A DNA stretch of 64,000 nt from positions 1,024,307 to 1,088,306 of the forward strand of contig NZ_JAEHGD010000001.1 in assembly GCF_016097405.1 (NCBI RefSeq), given 5' to 3'. Position numbers and translations under genes: made by a program. Shown piece by piece: positions 29,866-40,583 of this stretch (the stretch's first letter is position 1; each line of letters opens with the position of its first letter). The notes under the pieces are model-generated. The model did not search any database. It was not told the DNA's origin and saw only the letters and a program-made list of their open reading frames with translations. Source of the DNA: a methane-oxidizing endosymbiont of Gigantopelta aegis. GTDB taxonomy: Bacteria > Pseudomonadota > Gammaproteobacteria > Methylococcales > Methylomonadaceae.

Positions 29866-30153
29866 TCAGTCGATTACTTTTGGAACCAAATAAAGGCCAT
29901 TTTCTACTTGAGGCGCAATGCTTTGAAACTTTTCCCGCTGATTAGGTTCTGTAACCTCATCGGGACGTAGCCGTTGCTGCTGGTCTAAAGGATGTGCCAT
30001 CGGCGCGACATCATCCGTATTTAAATCATTCATTTGCGTCATTAAATCCAGCATGCGTGACAAATCTTGTGTGTAATTATCGATATTTTGCTGGTCGATA
30101 CCTAAGCGTGCCAAATGCGCAATCTTTTTAACATCGTCCGCTGTTAAAGACAT
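29866..30153 (-). CDS. gatC: Asp-tRNA(Asn)/Glu-tRNA(Gln) amidotransferase subunit C
   Basis: A 95-aa small subunit. The start [19 protein letters not shown] is at 30153; the longer frame to 30237 has no ribosome-binding site and is not supported by family length. It ends [14 protein letters not shown]-like ([14 protein letters not shown]), as in other GatC. It stabilises GatA-GatB. It is divergent from mreB, with about 110 bp between them holding both promoters. Confidence 0.95.
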   Translation of the reverse strand: MSLTADDVKKIAHLARLGIDQQNIDNYTQDLSRMLDLMTQMNDLNTDDVAPMAHPLDQQQRLRPDEVTEPNQREKFQSIAPQVENGLYLVPKVID

Positions 30154-30227
30154 TTTAAGAACTCCGTAATAAAATGGATAATAATATGATACTTTATATC
30201 TTGCTCTAATACCTGCTTGATTGTTAA

Positions 30228-31310
<1,083 letters not shown>

Positions 31311-31337
31311 TAGATTGAGTTGACTATGTTGTTTTAC

Positions 31338-31402
31338 AGAATGGGTACGGCTGCATGAGCAGTTCGTTTTGATGGGTTTTTAGCTATCGCTCTACCCATT
31401 CT
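31338..31402 (+). repeat. Inverted repeat in the mreB-mreC gap
   Basis: AGAATGGGTA at 31338-31347 pairs with TACCCATTCT at 31393-31402, with a second small hairpin (CTGCATGAGCAG) inside. It could be an mRNA stabiliser or attenuator between mreB, which is needed in excess, and mreCD. The rest of the 200-bp gap shows nothing clear. Confidence 0.45.
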
Positions 31403-31509
31403 ACGGCTTATTACAATACGTTACAGTTTGAACCATTACTGAATAATTTTTCAGTCTACTTGACTACCATCATTTATAACCACGGCTTAAATTCTAGAGG
31501 GTTATTACC

Positions 31510-32394
31510 ATTAAGCTTTTATTTGCCTCAGGGCCTGTGCTCAATACACGGTTGCTGGTGGTTTTAATATTATCTGTCGCTTTGCTTGTTACAGATTATA
31601 AAACCGACAAATTGCAACCTTTACGTTCAGCGCTGGCTTATGTTGTCTATCCTGTACAGTTACTGGTCAACCTGCCAGAGGATATTTATCGTTTTTTCAA
31701 CACCTCGATGATGTCCTACCGCAAATTAAAAGTAGAAAATGAAACCTTAAAGCGACAACAATTGATCAATGACGTCAAATTACTGAAGCTTGCCGCACTG
31801 GAGAAAGAAAATATCCGTTTGCGTGCGCTGCTGGAAAATTCATTCAAAATTGGCGAACAGGTGTTGATTGCCGAACTCCTGTCAGTCAAACTGGTACCTT
31901 ATGAACATTTAATTCTCGTCAATAAAGGCAGCCATTTCAGCGTACATGCAAAACAACCGGTTCTGGATGCTCACGGTGTCGTTGGTCAGGTGATTCGAGC
32001 GTTACCTAATGAGTCGGAAATCATGTTGATTACCGATCCGGATCACGCCATCCCGGTTCAGGTTAACCGCAATGGTTTACGCACTATCGCTATTGGAAGT
32101 GGCCGGATGAACCGACTCAACTTACCGTTTTTACCCAATAATGCCGATATTCAGCCCGGTGATCTATTGGTCACATCCGGGCTAGGTGGGGTTTTCCCAC
32201 AAGGTTATCCCGTTGCTGTCGTCGACAAATTTTCAGTGCAACCGAATAAGCCTTTTGCTTTGATTCACGCCACGCCGACAGCAAAACTGGATAAAATCCG
32301 CGAAGTACTGATTGTCTGGAGTCATTCAACCCCTGTGGCGCTCACCGATGAAAAACCTGCCATGCTTAAACAGGACGCGAACGATGACAAATAA
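31510..32394 (+). CDS. mreC: Rod-shape-determining protein MreC, probable ATT start
   Basis: A bitopic inner-membrane protein linking MreB to the wall synthases. The first standard start is GTG at 31537 (MLNTRLLVVL), but the family N-terminus (E. coli MKPIFSRGPSLQIRL) aligns with the codons upstream, which read (I)KLLFASGPVLNTRLL from an ATT at 31510. AGAGG stands 9 bp before that ATT, and the frame is closed by TAG at 31495. Parts in order: membrane helix (residues ~10-30), coiled coil (~65-110), beta-barrel domain. The ATT start gives 294 aa. Confidence 0.9.
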   Translation: MKLLFASGPVLNTRLLVVLILSVALLVTDYKTDKLQPLRSALAYVVYPVQLLVNLPEDIYRFFNTSMMSYRKLKVENETLKRQQLINDVKLLKLAALEKENIRLRALLENSFKIGEQVLIAELLSVKLVPYEHLILVNKGSHFSVHAKQPVLDAHGVVGQVIRALPNESEIMLITDPDHAIPVQVNRNGLRTIAIGSGRMNRLNLPFLPNNADIQPGDLLVTSGLGGVFPQGYPVAVVDKFSVQPNKPFALIHATPTAKLDKIREVLIVWSHSTPVALTDEKPAMLKQDANDDK

Positions 32395-32857
32395 CAGCGC
32401 GCCACTACCCTACATTTTCACCCTTATTTTGGCTATGGCAGCACGTATTGCCCCGTTGCCCCCCATTCTGGCTGATATCAATCCTGACTGGGTGCTGCTG
32501 GTTTTAATTTATTGGAGTTTAGCAACGCCTGAGCATACTGGTGTGTTCAGTGCCTGGATTATTGGTCTGCTGGTTGATGTGTTAACAGGGCGCTTGTTGG
32601 GTCAAAATGCCTTAATTTATGCCGTGGTCTGCTATTTTGTGGTGCGCCTGCATAAACGCATCCGCCATTATCCGGTGCCTCAACAAAGCGTGTTTGTGTT
32701 TTTTTGTCTACTTTTGGCTTATCTATTGACGTACTGGCTCGAAACATTACAGGGAAAATCAGCGCTGTCTTTACACTTTTGGTGGCCGGTTTTCAGCGGC
32801 GCCTTGTTTTGGCCTGGGGTCTTTATCCTGTTGCGCATTATTCGTATCAGGGGGTAA
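32384..32857 (+). CDS. mreD: Rod-shape-determining protein MreD
   Basis: A 157-aa integral membrane protein with five or six hydrophobic helices (start MTNNSAPLPYIF at 32384). It overlaps the end of mreC by 11 bp. The motifs LADINPDWVLLVLIYW and GLLVDVLTGRLLGQNAL are typical of MreD. It works with MreC and the PBP2-RodA pair encoded next. Confidence 0.93.
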   Translation: MTNNSAPLPYIFTLILAMAARIAPLPPILADINPDWVLLVLIYWSLATPEHTGVFSAWIIGLLVDVLTGRLLGQNALIYAVVCYFVVRLHKRIRHYPVPQQSVFVFFCLLLAYLLTYWLETLQGKSALSLHFWWPVFSGALFWPGVFILLRIIRIRG

Positions 32858-32863
32858 TGCAAA

Positions 32864-34717
32864 ATGTATAAGCGTTATTCGGTTAAAGATCCGTTACAGG
32901 AAAACCGAATTTTTTTAACGCGTGTGGTCGCTATCTTCGGTTTTATCCTCTTGCTTACGCTAGGTCTGATTGTCCGGCTGATTTACTTGCAAGTTGTCGG
33001 CCATGAGCATTATGCCACGCTGGCTAAAGATAACCGGATTAAAGTCGTGCCCTTGCCACCTACACGTGGCATTATCTATGACCGTAAAGGCCGAATTCTA
33101 GCTGAAAATATTCCATCTTACAGTCTCGAACTGATTCCAGAACAAGTCAAAAGTCTTGATGACACCTTAGGCAGACTGCAAAAACTATTAAATATCAGCC
33201 CTGAAGACCTGGACCGTTTTCACACCTTGCGCAAGCGCAGAAAACCCTTCAGCAGTGTGCCCTTGTTGTTACGTATGAGTGATGAAGAAGTCGCTCGTTT
33301 TGCCACCGTCAGGCCCTTTTTCCCCGGCGTGGATATTCATGCTCGCCTGGTACGCCATTATCCTTACGCTGAATTAACCTCGCATGTCATAGGTTATGTT
33401 GGCCGCATTAACGAGAAAGAACTCAAGTCGCTGCCGGTAGCGGAATACCAAGGCACCCATCATGTCGGTAAAACGGGTATCGAAAAATATTATGAAACGC
33501 AATTACATGGCAAAACCGGTTATGCTGAAATTGAAACCAATGCGCAAGGGCGCGAAGTGAAATTAATCTCGGCGATTGACCCGGTACCTGGTGCTGATTT
33601 ATCGTTAACTCTGGATATTGACCTGCAAAAAACGGCTTATGATGCTTTGGAATCCCATACTGGCGCCGCAGTCGCTATCGAAATCCCCAGTGGCGATGTC
33701 TTGGTGCTAGCCAGCCGACCGGGCTTTGATCCGAATCCATTTGTTTATGGCATCAGCCGCAAAGCCTATAAAGCACTAAAACAATCTGAAGATCAGCCCT
33801 TATTTGACCGAGTATTGCGCGGCCAATACCCGCCCGGCTCAACGATGAAACCGTTTATCGGATTAGCAGGATTGGAATATCAAGTCACAGACTTCCACCA
33901 CAAACTGTTTTGCCCCGGCTATTATAAATTACCCAACGTCAACCATCGTTACCGTGACTGGAAAACATGGGGGCATGGCTGGGTTGATATGGATATCGCC
34001 ATTACGCAATCCTGCGATGTCTATTTCTATGACCTGGCTATGGCTTTAGGCATAGACCGGATGCATGAATTTTTATCTCGCTTTGGTTTTGGCCAGAAAA
34101 CAGGCATCGACTTAGTCGGCGAACGATCAGGACTGCTCCCATCACGGGAATGGAAACGACGCCGCAAACGACAACCTTGGTATCCGGGTGAAACCTTAAT
34201 CGTTGGTATTGGTCAAGGCTTTATGCAAGCCACGCCATTGCAATTAGCGCGTGCGACAGCGACATTAGCAAACCGCGGCCAGGTTGTTACCCCTTATCTG
34301 GCTAAATCCATTAAAACGGCTGATGGCACGGCTCAAGGGCAACAACAAAAAACGACACAGATTCCATTAAACCTACAGAATCTGAACAATATTATTCAGG
34401 CCATGACCCATGTCGTGCACGGTGCCAGAGGTACGGCAAGACGCCTGGCCAAAGGCATTGACTATCAAATTGCTGGAAAGACAGGAACGGCACAGGTCTT
34501 CACTGTCAAACAGGAAGAAAAATATAATGCCAAAGATGTCCATAAGAAATTGAGAGATCATGCCTTGTTTATTGCTTTTGCACCGGTCAATGACCCTCAA
34601 ATTGCAGTTGCCGTCGTAGTCGAAAACGGTGGACATGGCGGATCGGTTGCCGCCCCGATTGCCGGTAAGATTATCCGTCAGTATTTAAGCGAGCGAACAA
34701 AATCACATGAAGACTGA
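32864..34717 (+). CDS. mrdA: Penicillin-binding protein 2 (elongasome transpeptidase)
   Basis: A 617-aa class B PBP with one N-terminal membrane helix (FGFILLLTLGLIVRLIYLQVV), a pedestal domain (HYPYAELTSHVIGYVGRI) and the transpeptidase domain. Catalytic motifs: SxxK in PPGSTMKPF, SxN-type SCD in TQSCDVYFYD and KTG in IAGKTGTAQV. Its C-terminus overlaps rodA by 11 bp. It cross-links lateral-wall peptidoglycan. Confidence 0.97.
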   Translation: MYKRYSVKDPLQENRIFLTRVVAIFGFILLLTLGLIVRLIYLQVVGHEHYATLAKDNRIKVVPLPPTRGIIYDRKGRILAENIPSYSLELIPEQVKSLDDTLGRLQKLLNISPEDLDRFHTLRKRRKPFSSVPLLLRMSDEEVARFATVRPFFPGVDIHARLVRHYPYAELTSHVIGYVGRINEKELKSLPVAEYQGTHHVGKTGIEKYYETQLHGKTGYAEIETNAQGREVKLISAIDPVPGADLSLTLDIDLQKTAYDALESHTGAAVAIEIPSGDVLVLASRPGFDPNPFVYGISRKAYKALKQSEDQPLFDRVLRGQYPPGSTMKPFIGLAGLEYQVTDFHHKLFCPGYYKLPNVNHRYRDWKTWGHGWVDMDIAITQSCDVYFYDLAMALGIDRMHEFLSRFGFGQKTGIDLVGERSGLLPSREWKRRRKRQPWYPGETLIVGIGQGFMQATPLQLARATATLANRGQVVTPYLAKSIKTADGTAQGQQQKTTQIPLNLQNLNNIIQAMTHVVHGARGTARRLAKGIDYQIAGKTGTAQVFTVKQEEKYNAKDVHKKLRDHALFIAFAPVNDPQIAVAVVVENGGHGGSVAAPIAGKIIRQYLSERTKSHED

Positions 34718-35837
34718 AACCCGCAGCGAACAATTCCAGCCCCCTTCATTATTGGGCAATGTATTGCGTAAACTGCATATCGATATTCCTCTGATGATCG
34801 GCTTAGTACTAATCTGCCTACTCAGTTTGGTGGTGTTATACAGCGCCAGTGGACAAAATATGGCGATTTTATACCGGCAAATGGTTAGAATGGGCATTGC
34901 ATTTGCTGTCATGGTGGTATTAGCGCATGTTGATCCGCAACAATTCAAGCGTGTTTCCGTCACTTTGTTCAGTATAGGTGTAGCGCTATTGATTGCCGTG
35001 CTGGTTATCGGCATGGTCGGAAAAGGTGCACAACGTTGGCTAAACCTTGGGTTCATTCGTTTTCAGCCTTCCGAGATGATAAAAATTACTATGCCTATGA
35101 TGATTGCCTGGTACTTGTCCGACGCACCACTGCCGCCTAACAAACGCCAATTAGTTATTGCTGGCCTGCTGATTTTAATGCCTACGCTGTTGATCGCTAA
35201 ACAACCTGACCTGGGAACATCCTTACTGGTGGCTAGTTCCGGTGCGGCGGTATTGTTTTTTGCCGGCTTATCCTGGCGTTTTATGCTCAGCATTACCGGG
35301 GTACTCGCCGCATTGACGCCCGTACTCTGGCATTTTATGCGTGAATATCAACGCGCCCGCGTCCTCACCTTTCTGAACCCGGAAGCCGATCCGATGGGGC
35401 GCGGCTACCATATTATCCAATCCAAGATTGCAATCGGCTCAGGCGGCATCGATGGAAAAGGCTGGCTGGGCAGTACGCAGGCTAAACTGGACTTTTTACC
35501 CGAAAGCTCAACTGATTTTATTTTCGCTGTTTTTGCCGAAGAATTTGGGCTATTCGGCTGCGTTGGCTTATTGATTCTCTATCTTCTGATTATCGGGCGT
35601 TGCTTGTATATTGCAGTCGCCGCTCAAGACACCTATTCCCGCTTATTAGCTGGAAGCTTAACCTTTACGTTTTTTGTTTATGTGTTTGTTAATATTGGCA
35701 TGGTCATCGGCATTTTACCGGTTGTCGGCGTCCCCTTACCGCTGATCAGTTATGGCGGTACCTCAATGGTGACATTGATGGCAGGATTTGGCATTCTTAT
35801 GTCGATTCATACACATCGAAAATTTTTACCAACCTAA
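34707..35837 (+). CDS. mrdB: Peptidoglycan glycosyltransferase RodA
   Basis: A 376-aa SEDS-family polymerase with about ten membrane helices. Conserved segments are VVLYSASGQN, QRWLNLGFIRFQPSEMIKI, IAKQPDLGTSLLV and LPESSTDFIFAVFAEEFG, ending VGVPLPLISYGGTSM. It pairs with PBP2, encoded just upstream. Confidence 0.97.
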   Translation: MKTETRSEQFQPPSLLGNVLRKLHIDIPLMIGLVLICLLSLVVLYSASGQNMAILYRQMVRMGIAFAVMVVLAHVDPQQFKRVSVTLFSIGVALLIAVLVIGMVGKGAQRWLNLGFIRFQPSEMIKITMPMMIAWYLSDAPLPPNKRQLVIAGLLILMPTLLIAKQPDLGTSLLVASSGAAVLFFAGLSWRFMLSITGVLAALTPVLWHFMREYQRARVLTFLNPEADPMGRGYHIIQSKIAIGSGGIDGKGWLGSTQAKLDFLPESSTDFIFAVFAEEFGLFGCVGLLILYLLIIGRCLYIAVAAQDTYSRLLAGSLTFTFFVYVFVNIGMVIGILPVVGVPLPLISYGGTSMVTLMAGFGILMSIHTHRKFLPT

Positions 35838-35844
35838 CACCCTC

Positions 35845-36831
35845 ATGATGAAAATAGAATTCTGGCTTATCCTTTGTTTAAGTATCGTCACCGCGACCGC
35901 TCAGGCTGAAGTACCGCCTTCCAAGCAACTTAATGCGTTTATTGACAAAATGGTTAAATTGCATCAATTTGAGCGCCCAGCACTGGAGTCCTTGTTCAAA
36001 CGTGTCAACATCAAACAAAACATCCTTGACACTATGGCAAAACCGGCAGAAGCCATGCCCTGGTATAAGTATCGCAAGATTTTTCTACAACCATCTCGAA
36101 TTGAAGGCGGCGTTAAATTCTGGCAAACACATGCGGCTGTTCTACAGGCCTCCGAACAGCAATATGGCGTACCGCCAGAAATCATTACCGCCATTATCGG
36201 TGTAGAAACCTTGTATGGCAAACGAACCGGCAATTATCGGGTCATTGACGCCTTAGCAACATTAGGCTTTGCCTATCCTAAACGCAGTCGTTTTTTTCTG
36301 CACGAACTGGAGAATTTTCTGTTGCTGACACAAAAAGAGCAACTCGATCCCTTGCAACCGAAAGGCTCTTACGCCGGCGCCATGGGGATGCCCCAATTTA
36401 TGCCAAGCAGTTATTTAAGTTATGCCGCCGATTTTGAACACGATGGCAAACACGATATTTGGAACAATCCAGCCGATGTGATTGTCAGTATTGCAAATTA
36501 TTTCGCTCGTCATCATTGGCAAAAAGGGCAAGCGGTCGCTTATCCTGTCGCGGCAGAAGGTGATTTGTGGAAGCAAGGCATAACCCCCGGGTTGAAGCCA
36601 GAACAGACGCTGGCCGATTTACGCAGACTCGATATCTATGCCCCCGAACATCTGAACGAAAAGACAGCATTGAAATTATTACGTTTTGAACAAGCAGAAG
36701 GACAAAGCCTATGGATTGGACTGGATAATTTCTATGTTATCACCCGTTATAACCATAGTCCTTTGTATGCAATGGCAGTGTATCAATTAAGCCAGGCTAT
36801 AAAAACACGTTATCAAGCCCTGAAACCATGA
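35845..36831 (+). CDS. mltB: Membrane-bound lytic murein transglycosylase B
   Basis: A 328-aa enzyme cleaving the glycan strand to 1,6-anhydroMurNAc. The start is at the ATGATG at 35845; the longer frame overlaps rodA. The signal peptide (LILCLSIVTATAQA) has no obvious lipobox Cys, unlike E. coli MltB. Catalytic Glu region: TAIIGVETLYGKRTG. Also seen: YAGAMGMPQFMPSSY and DFEHDGKHDIWNNPADVI. The rlpA start lies within its stop (ATGA). Confidence 0.93.
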   Translation: MMKIEFWLILCLSIVTATAQAEVPPSKQLNAFIDKMVKLHQFERPALESLFKRVNIKQNILDTMAKPAEAMPWYKYRKIFLQPSRIEGGVKFWQTHAAVLQASEQQYGVPPEIITAIIGVETLYGKRTGNYRVIDALATLGFAYPKRSRFFLHELENFLLLTQKEQLDPLQPKGSYAGAMGMPQFMPSSYLSYAADFEHDGKHDIWNNPADVIVSIANYFARHHWQKGQAVAYPVAAEGDLWKQGITPGLKPEQTLADLRRLDIYAPEHLNEKTALKLLRFEQAEGQSLWIGLDNFYVITRYNHSPLYAMAVYQLSQAIKTRYQALKP

Positions 36832-37637
36832 AAACTCAGTTAAAAACAACATCTATTCTCGCATCAATCGTAGCGGCCTTGCTGTTACCCGGCTGTTCTA
36901 CCTCGCCAGACGGTGCGCCCGAGCAGGTACCGCTGAATATTGCCGCAATTCCTGATGCTGTCCCCCGCCACGAACCCCGCACCCGCGCCGGTAACCCGGA
37001 AAGCTATGAGGTATTGGGTAAACGCTATGTGACCTTAAAACACAGCACAGGCTTTCGTCAGCGCGGTGTCGCCTCTTGGTATGGCACAAAATTTCACGGC
37101 CGTAAAACAGCAAATGGCGAAATCTATAATATGTATGCGATGACTGCGGCGCATAAAACCCTGCCGATTCCATCTTATGTCCGCGTGACCAACCTGAACA
37201 ATCAACGCAGTGTCGTCGTCAGAATAAATGACCGTGGTCCATTCCATAGCAATAGAATTATCGATTTATCGTATGCAGCGGCAACTAAACTGGGAATCGT
37301 ACAGACCGGCACCGGCTATGTTGAAATCGAAGCGATTGAACCTGGGCAAAATATCGCAAAACAAACAACAAAGCCTGTGCCCTCCTCTGAAGCGGCAAAA
37401 ACCGGGCTGTATTTACAAATCGGTGCCTTTAAAGATAAATTCAATGCACGCCGCTTACAACAGAGAGTAGCACAACTGCCAGAAACTCAAGCTGCATTAA
37501 AAGTCGCAAAAAGTCCACAGGGTATTTTTTACAAGGTTCTGGTTGGGCCATTGACATCAGAACAACGAATACAACAAATGAGTGAAAAACTCGCCGCGCT
37601 CGGTATTAAAGACATCAGTTTAATAACGGCTGATTAA
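36828..37637 (+). CDS. rlpA: Septal/wall lipoprotein RlpA
   Basis: A 269-aa lipoprotein: signal peptide with lipobox LLLPGC (Cys near residue 23), then the double-psi beta-barrel domain (GVASWYGTKFHGRKTANGE, VVVRINDRGPF) and a C-terminal SPOR domain (GLYLQIGAFKDKFNARRL) that binds denuded glycan. In some species RlpA is a lytic transglycosylase for naked strands. It is encoded between mltB and dacA, consistent with wall remodelling. Confidence 0.95.
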   Translation: MKTQLKTTSILASIVAALLLPGCSTSPDGAPEQVPLNIAAIPDAVPRHEPRTRAGNPESYEVLGKRYVTLKHSTGFRQRGVASWYGTKFHGRKTANGEIYNMYAMTAAHKTLPIPSYVRVTNLNNQRSVVVRINDRGPFHSNRIIDLSYAAATKLGIVQTGTGYVEIEAIEPGQNIAKQTTKPVPSSEAAKTGLYLQIGAFKDKFNARRLQQRVAQLPETQAALKVAKSPQGIFYKVLVGPLTSEQRIQQMSEKLAALGIKDISLITAD

Positions 37638-37690
37638 AGCTTAAAGACAGCGTGATACAATTGACCTTCCTGATATACAATTCATCACCC

Positions 37691-38848
37691 ATGAAAAAGT
37701 ATTTGACACTCAAACATAAAATTCCGGCGTTTTTACTGTTGCTGTTCTGTCTTGAATGGGCACAGGCGGCAACTATTTTGATTCCTCCGGCACCCAATAT
37801 TGCTGCTAGCAGTTATATTCTGATGGACTTTAACAGCGGCAAAGTCTTAGCGGAAAAAAACCCCGACAAACCACTGCCCCCTGCTAGTCTGACTAAACTG
37901 ATGACCGTCTATGTGGTCTTCAAAGAACTGGCCAGCGGTCATTTAAGCCTGGATGAAAAAGTGACCATCAGTAAAAAAGCATGGCAAACGCCGGGCTCTA
38001 GAATGTTCATCGAAGTCGGTAAACAAGTGTCGGTGGAAGATTTACTGAAAGGTGTCATTATTCAGTCGGGTAATGATGCCAGCGTGGCCTTAGCTGAACA
38101 TGTCGCCGGCAATGAATCGACCTTCGCCGCCCTGATGAATCAGAATGCCGAACGTTTGAAGATGCTGAACACGCAATTTAAAAACAGCACCGGCCTTCCC
38201 GAAGAAGGGCATTACACTACAGCACATGACTTAGCGATTCTAGCACAAGCGATTATCAAAGAATTCCCGGAATACTATAAATGGGATTCACAAAAGGAAT
38301 TTACTTATAACAATATTACCCAACAAAACCGAAACCGCTTGTTATGGCGTGACAAATCGGTAGATGGTTTAAAAACCGGTCACACTGAAGAGGCCGGCTA
38401 TTGCCTTGTCGCCTCGGCAAAACGAGGTGATATGCGATTGATTTCGGTGGTGATGGGGACAAACAGCGAAAACGCGCGTGCAACCGAGAGCCAAGCCCTG
38501 TTAAATTATGGCTTTCGCTTCTTTGAAACACGAAAACTCTACGATGGACAAACGCCTATTATAGAAACCCGTGTTTATAAAGGTGACCAAAAATTACTCG
38601 GCTTAGGATTGGCTGAGGATTTGTATGTCACCGTACCAAGACGCCATGTACAAGACATGAAAGCCGAAACCGTTATTGATAAGCGCATCATTGCTCCGGT
38701 TAAAGCTGGCGAAGAAAAAGGTCTGCTGCGTGTCATGCTGCTCGATGAACAAATTGACAGCAAGCCGCTGATTGCATTGAATGAAATCAAAAAAGGCAGC
38801 TTGTTCCAGCGTATTTACGACGAAGCCCTATTGTTACTGGATCGATAA
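37691..38848 (+). CDS. dacA: D-alanyl-D-alanine carboxypeptidase (PBP5/6)
   Basis: A 385-aa low-molecular-weight PBP. The start MKKYLTLKHKIPAF is at 37691; the signal peptide ends near WAQA. Motifs: SxxK in PPASLTKLMTVY, SGN in IQSGNDASVAL and KTG in DGLKTGHTEEAGYC. The C-terminal domain ends in an amphipathic membrane anchor (KGSLFQRIYDEALLLL). It trims terminal D-Ala from pentapeptides. Its TAA overlaps the next ATG. Confidence 0.95.
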   Translation: MKKYLTLKHKIPAFLLLLFCLEWAQAATILIPPAPNIAASSYILMDFNSGKVLAEKNPDKPLPPASLTKLMTVYVVFKELASGHLSLDEKVTISKKAWQTPGSRMFIEVGKQVSVEDLLKGVIIQSGNDASVALAEHVAGNESTFAALMNQNAERLKMLNTQFKNSTGLPEEGHYTTAHDLAILAQAIIKEFPEYYKWDSQKEFTYNNITQQNRNRLLWRDKSVDGLKTGHTEEAGYCLVASAKRGDMRLISVVMGTNSENARATESQALLNYGFRFFETRKLYDGQTPIIETRVYKGDQKLLGLGLAEDLYVTVPRRHVQDMKAETVIDKRIIAPVKAGEEKGLLRVMLLDEQIDSKPLIALNEIKKGSLFQRIYDEALLLLDR

Positions 38849-39687
38849 TGAATAAAACAGCTTATTTGAATGGCGAATACTTACCGCTGGCAGAAGCTAA
38901 AGTGTCGGTGCTAGACCGGGGATTCCTATTCGGTGATGGCGTGTATGAAGTTATTCCGGCCTATCGTGGCCATTTGTTCCGTTTCGATGATCACTTACGC
39001 CGCTTGAACAACAGTCTTAGCAATATTCGCTTAGTGCTGCATAAAACAGCGGAACAATGGCGGACTGTTTTAGAGCCATTGCTTTCAACCGACCGTGATC
39101 AATATATTTATTTACAGATTACTCGCGGTGTCGCGCCAACACGGGATCACGCCTTTCCTGAACATGCCGAGCCGACAGTTTTCGCAATGTGCTCAGATAT
39201 TAAACCGTTCACCGAACGCGAAACCGGTGTTAAAGCGGTTACCTTAGACGATAGCCGCTGGGATTTATGTCATGTCAAAGCGACGACCTTGCTGGCCAAT
39301 ATTCTGCTTCGACAACAAGCCGTGGAACAAGGCGCGGCGGAAGCGATTCTGGTCAAAAATGATTACGTCACAGAAGGTGCCGCCAGCAATATCTTTGCCG
39401 TCATTGATGGCGTACTGAAAACACCCGAAACCAGCGGCGAAATTTTACCAGGCATTACCCGTGAAGTTATTATTGAACTGGCACAGAAAGACCAGATTCC
39501 ATATCAGGAAGCGCCTATTTCCTTAGCCGAAATCAAACATGCCAGTGAAATATGGTTAACTAGTTCGACCCGGGAGATCATTCCCGTCGTTGAATTAGAT
39601 GGACAGAGAATTGGAAATGGAAAACCTGGCCCGATCTGGCAAAACATGAATCAACTTTTTCAGCAGTATAAACAAAACGTATCATGA
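38848..39687 (+). CDS. dat: D-amino-acid aminotransferase (class IV PLP)
   Basis: A 279-aa fold-type IV transaminase. PLP-binding Lys in CHVKATTLLANILLRQQA. Other motifs: LDRGFLFGDGVYEVIPAY, VTEGAASNIFAV and EIWLTSSTREIIPVVELDG. The D-amino-acid specificity is inferred from similarity and the neighbouring D-Ala carboxypeptidase gene; a branched-chain or aminodeoxychorismate role is less likely. It overlaps both neighbours by a few bases. Confidence 0.87.
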   Translation: MNKTAYLNGEYLPLAEAKVSVLDRGFLFGDGVYEVIPAYRGHLFRFDDHLRRLNNSLSNIRLVLHKTAEQWRTVLEPLLSTDRDQYIYLQITRGVAPTRDHAFPEHAEPTVFAMCSDIKPFTERETGVKAVTLDDSRWDLCHVKATTLLANILLRQQAVEQGAAEAILVKNDYVTEGAASNIFAVIDGVLKTPETSGEILPGITREVIIELAQKDQIPYQEAPISLAEIKHASEIWLTSSTREIIPVVELDGQRIGNGKPGPIWQNMNQLFQQYKQNVS

Positions 39688-39971
39688 CAGAACACAGTAA
39701 AGACAACGAACAGCAAGAATCAGTACTGACCTTTCCCTGTGAATTTCCAGTCAAGGCGATGGGCAAAAGTGGCGAAGACTTCGATGCCAAAGTGGTCTCA
39801 ATTATTCGTCAGCATGTCGATGATATTAAAGAAGGCGCCGTGACGACCAATACCAGTAAAGGCGGCAAATATACATCGGTCACCGTCATGATTACCGCAA
39901 CCAGCAAACAACAACTGGATAAAATTTATCAAAGCCTGAACGATGATTCTGATATCGTCATGACTTTATAG
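39684..39971 (+). CDS. ybeD: YbeD-family protein (DUF493)
   Basis: A 95-aa protein with the YbeD pattern: LTFPCEFPVKAMGKSGEDF, then a short ferredoxin-like fold ending QSLNDDSDIVMTL. Its function is unknown; the ybeD-lipB link is conserved in gammaproteobacteria, as here. ATGA overlap with dat, and 3 bp to lipB. Confidence 0.92.
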   Translation: MTEHSKDNEQQESVLTFPCEFPVKAMGKSGEDFDAKVVSIIRQHVDDIKEGAVTTNTSKGGKYTSVTVMITATSKQQLDKIYQSLNDDSDIVMTL

Positions 39972-39974
39972 CCT

Positions 39975-40583
39975 GTGTCCGCACACATAAAAAACCTTGG
40001 CGTTCAAGACTATGTAACAACCTGGCAGGCTATGCAAGATTTCACCCTGTCACGGGATCAAAATACACGGGATGAAATCTGGCAGGTGGAGCATCCGCCG
40101 GTATTTACACTAGGCTTAAATGGACGAAAAGAACATTTGTTGAACACGGCAGACATCCCGGTTGTGGAAACAGACCGAGGCGGTCAGGTGACTTACCATG
40201 GGCCGGGACAATTAGTGCTGTACATTCTTCTGGATATTAAACGGCTACAAAAAGGCCCTCGGCAATTGGTCAGTATTCTTGAAAATGCCATGATCGCAAC
40301 ACTGGCCCAATATGGCATTCAAGCCGCTGCAAAAAAAGAAGCGCCCGGCGTCTATGTTGATGAAAAAAAAATTGGCGCTGTCGGCCTCAGAATTAAAAAA
40401 GGCTGTTGCTACCATGGACTCAGTTTGAATAACGCCATGGACTTGAGTCCTTTCAAGGCCATCAACCCATGTGGCTATCCCGGACTGGAAGTAACCCAAA
40501 TACACGCTTATGGTGTTAACATCGACACTCAAGAGCTGGCGTTACCCGTTATCACACAACTCACTGAGATGCTTTACACATGA
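39975..40583 (+). CDS. lipB: Octanoyltransferase
   Basis: A 202-aa enzyme transferring octanoate from ACP to lipoyl domains. It starts with GTG at 39975. Motifs: [21 protein letters not shown] and the catalytic Lys/Cys region [22 protein letters not shown]. It overlaps lipA by 4 bp (ATGA). Confidence 0.96.
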   Translation: MSAHIKNLGVQDYVTTWQAMQDFTLSRDQNTRDEIWQVEHPPVFTLGLNGRKEHLLNTADIPVVETDRGGQVTYHGPGQLVLYILLDIKRLQKGPRQLVSILENAMIATLAQYGIQAAAKKEAPGVYVDEKKIGAVGLRIKKGCCYHGLSLNNAMDLSPFKAINPCGYPGLEVTQIHAYGVNIDTQELALPVITQLTEMLYT

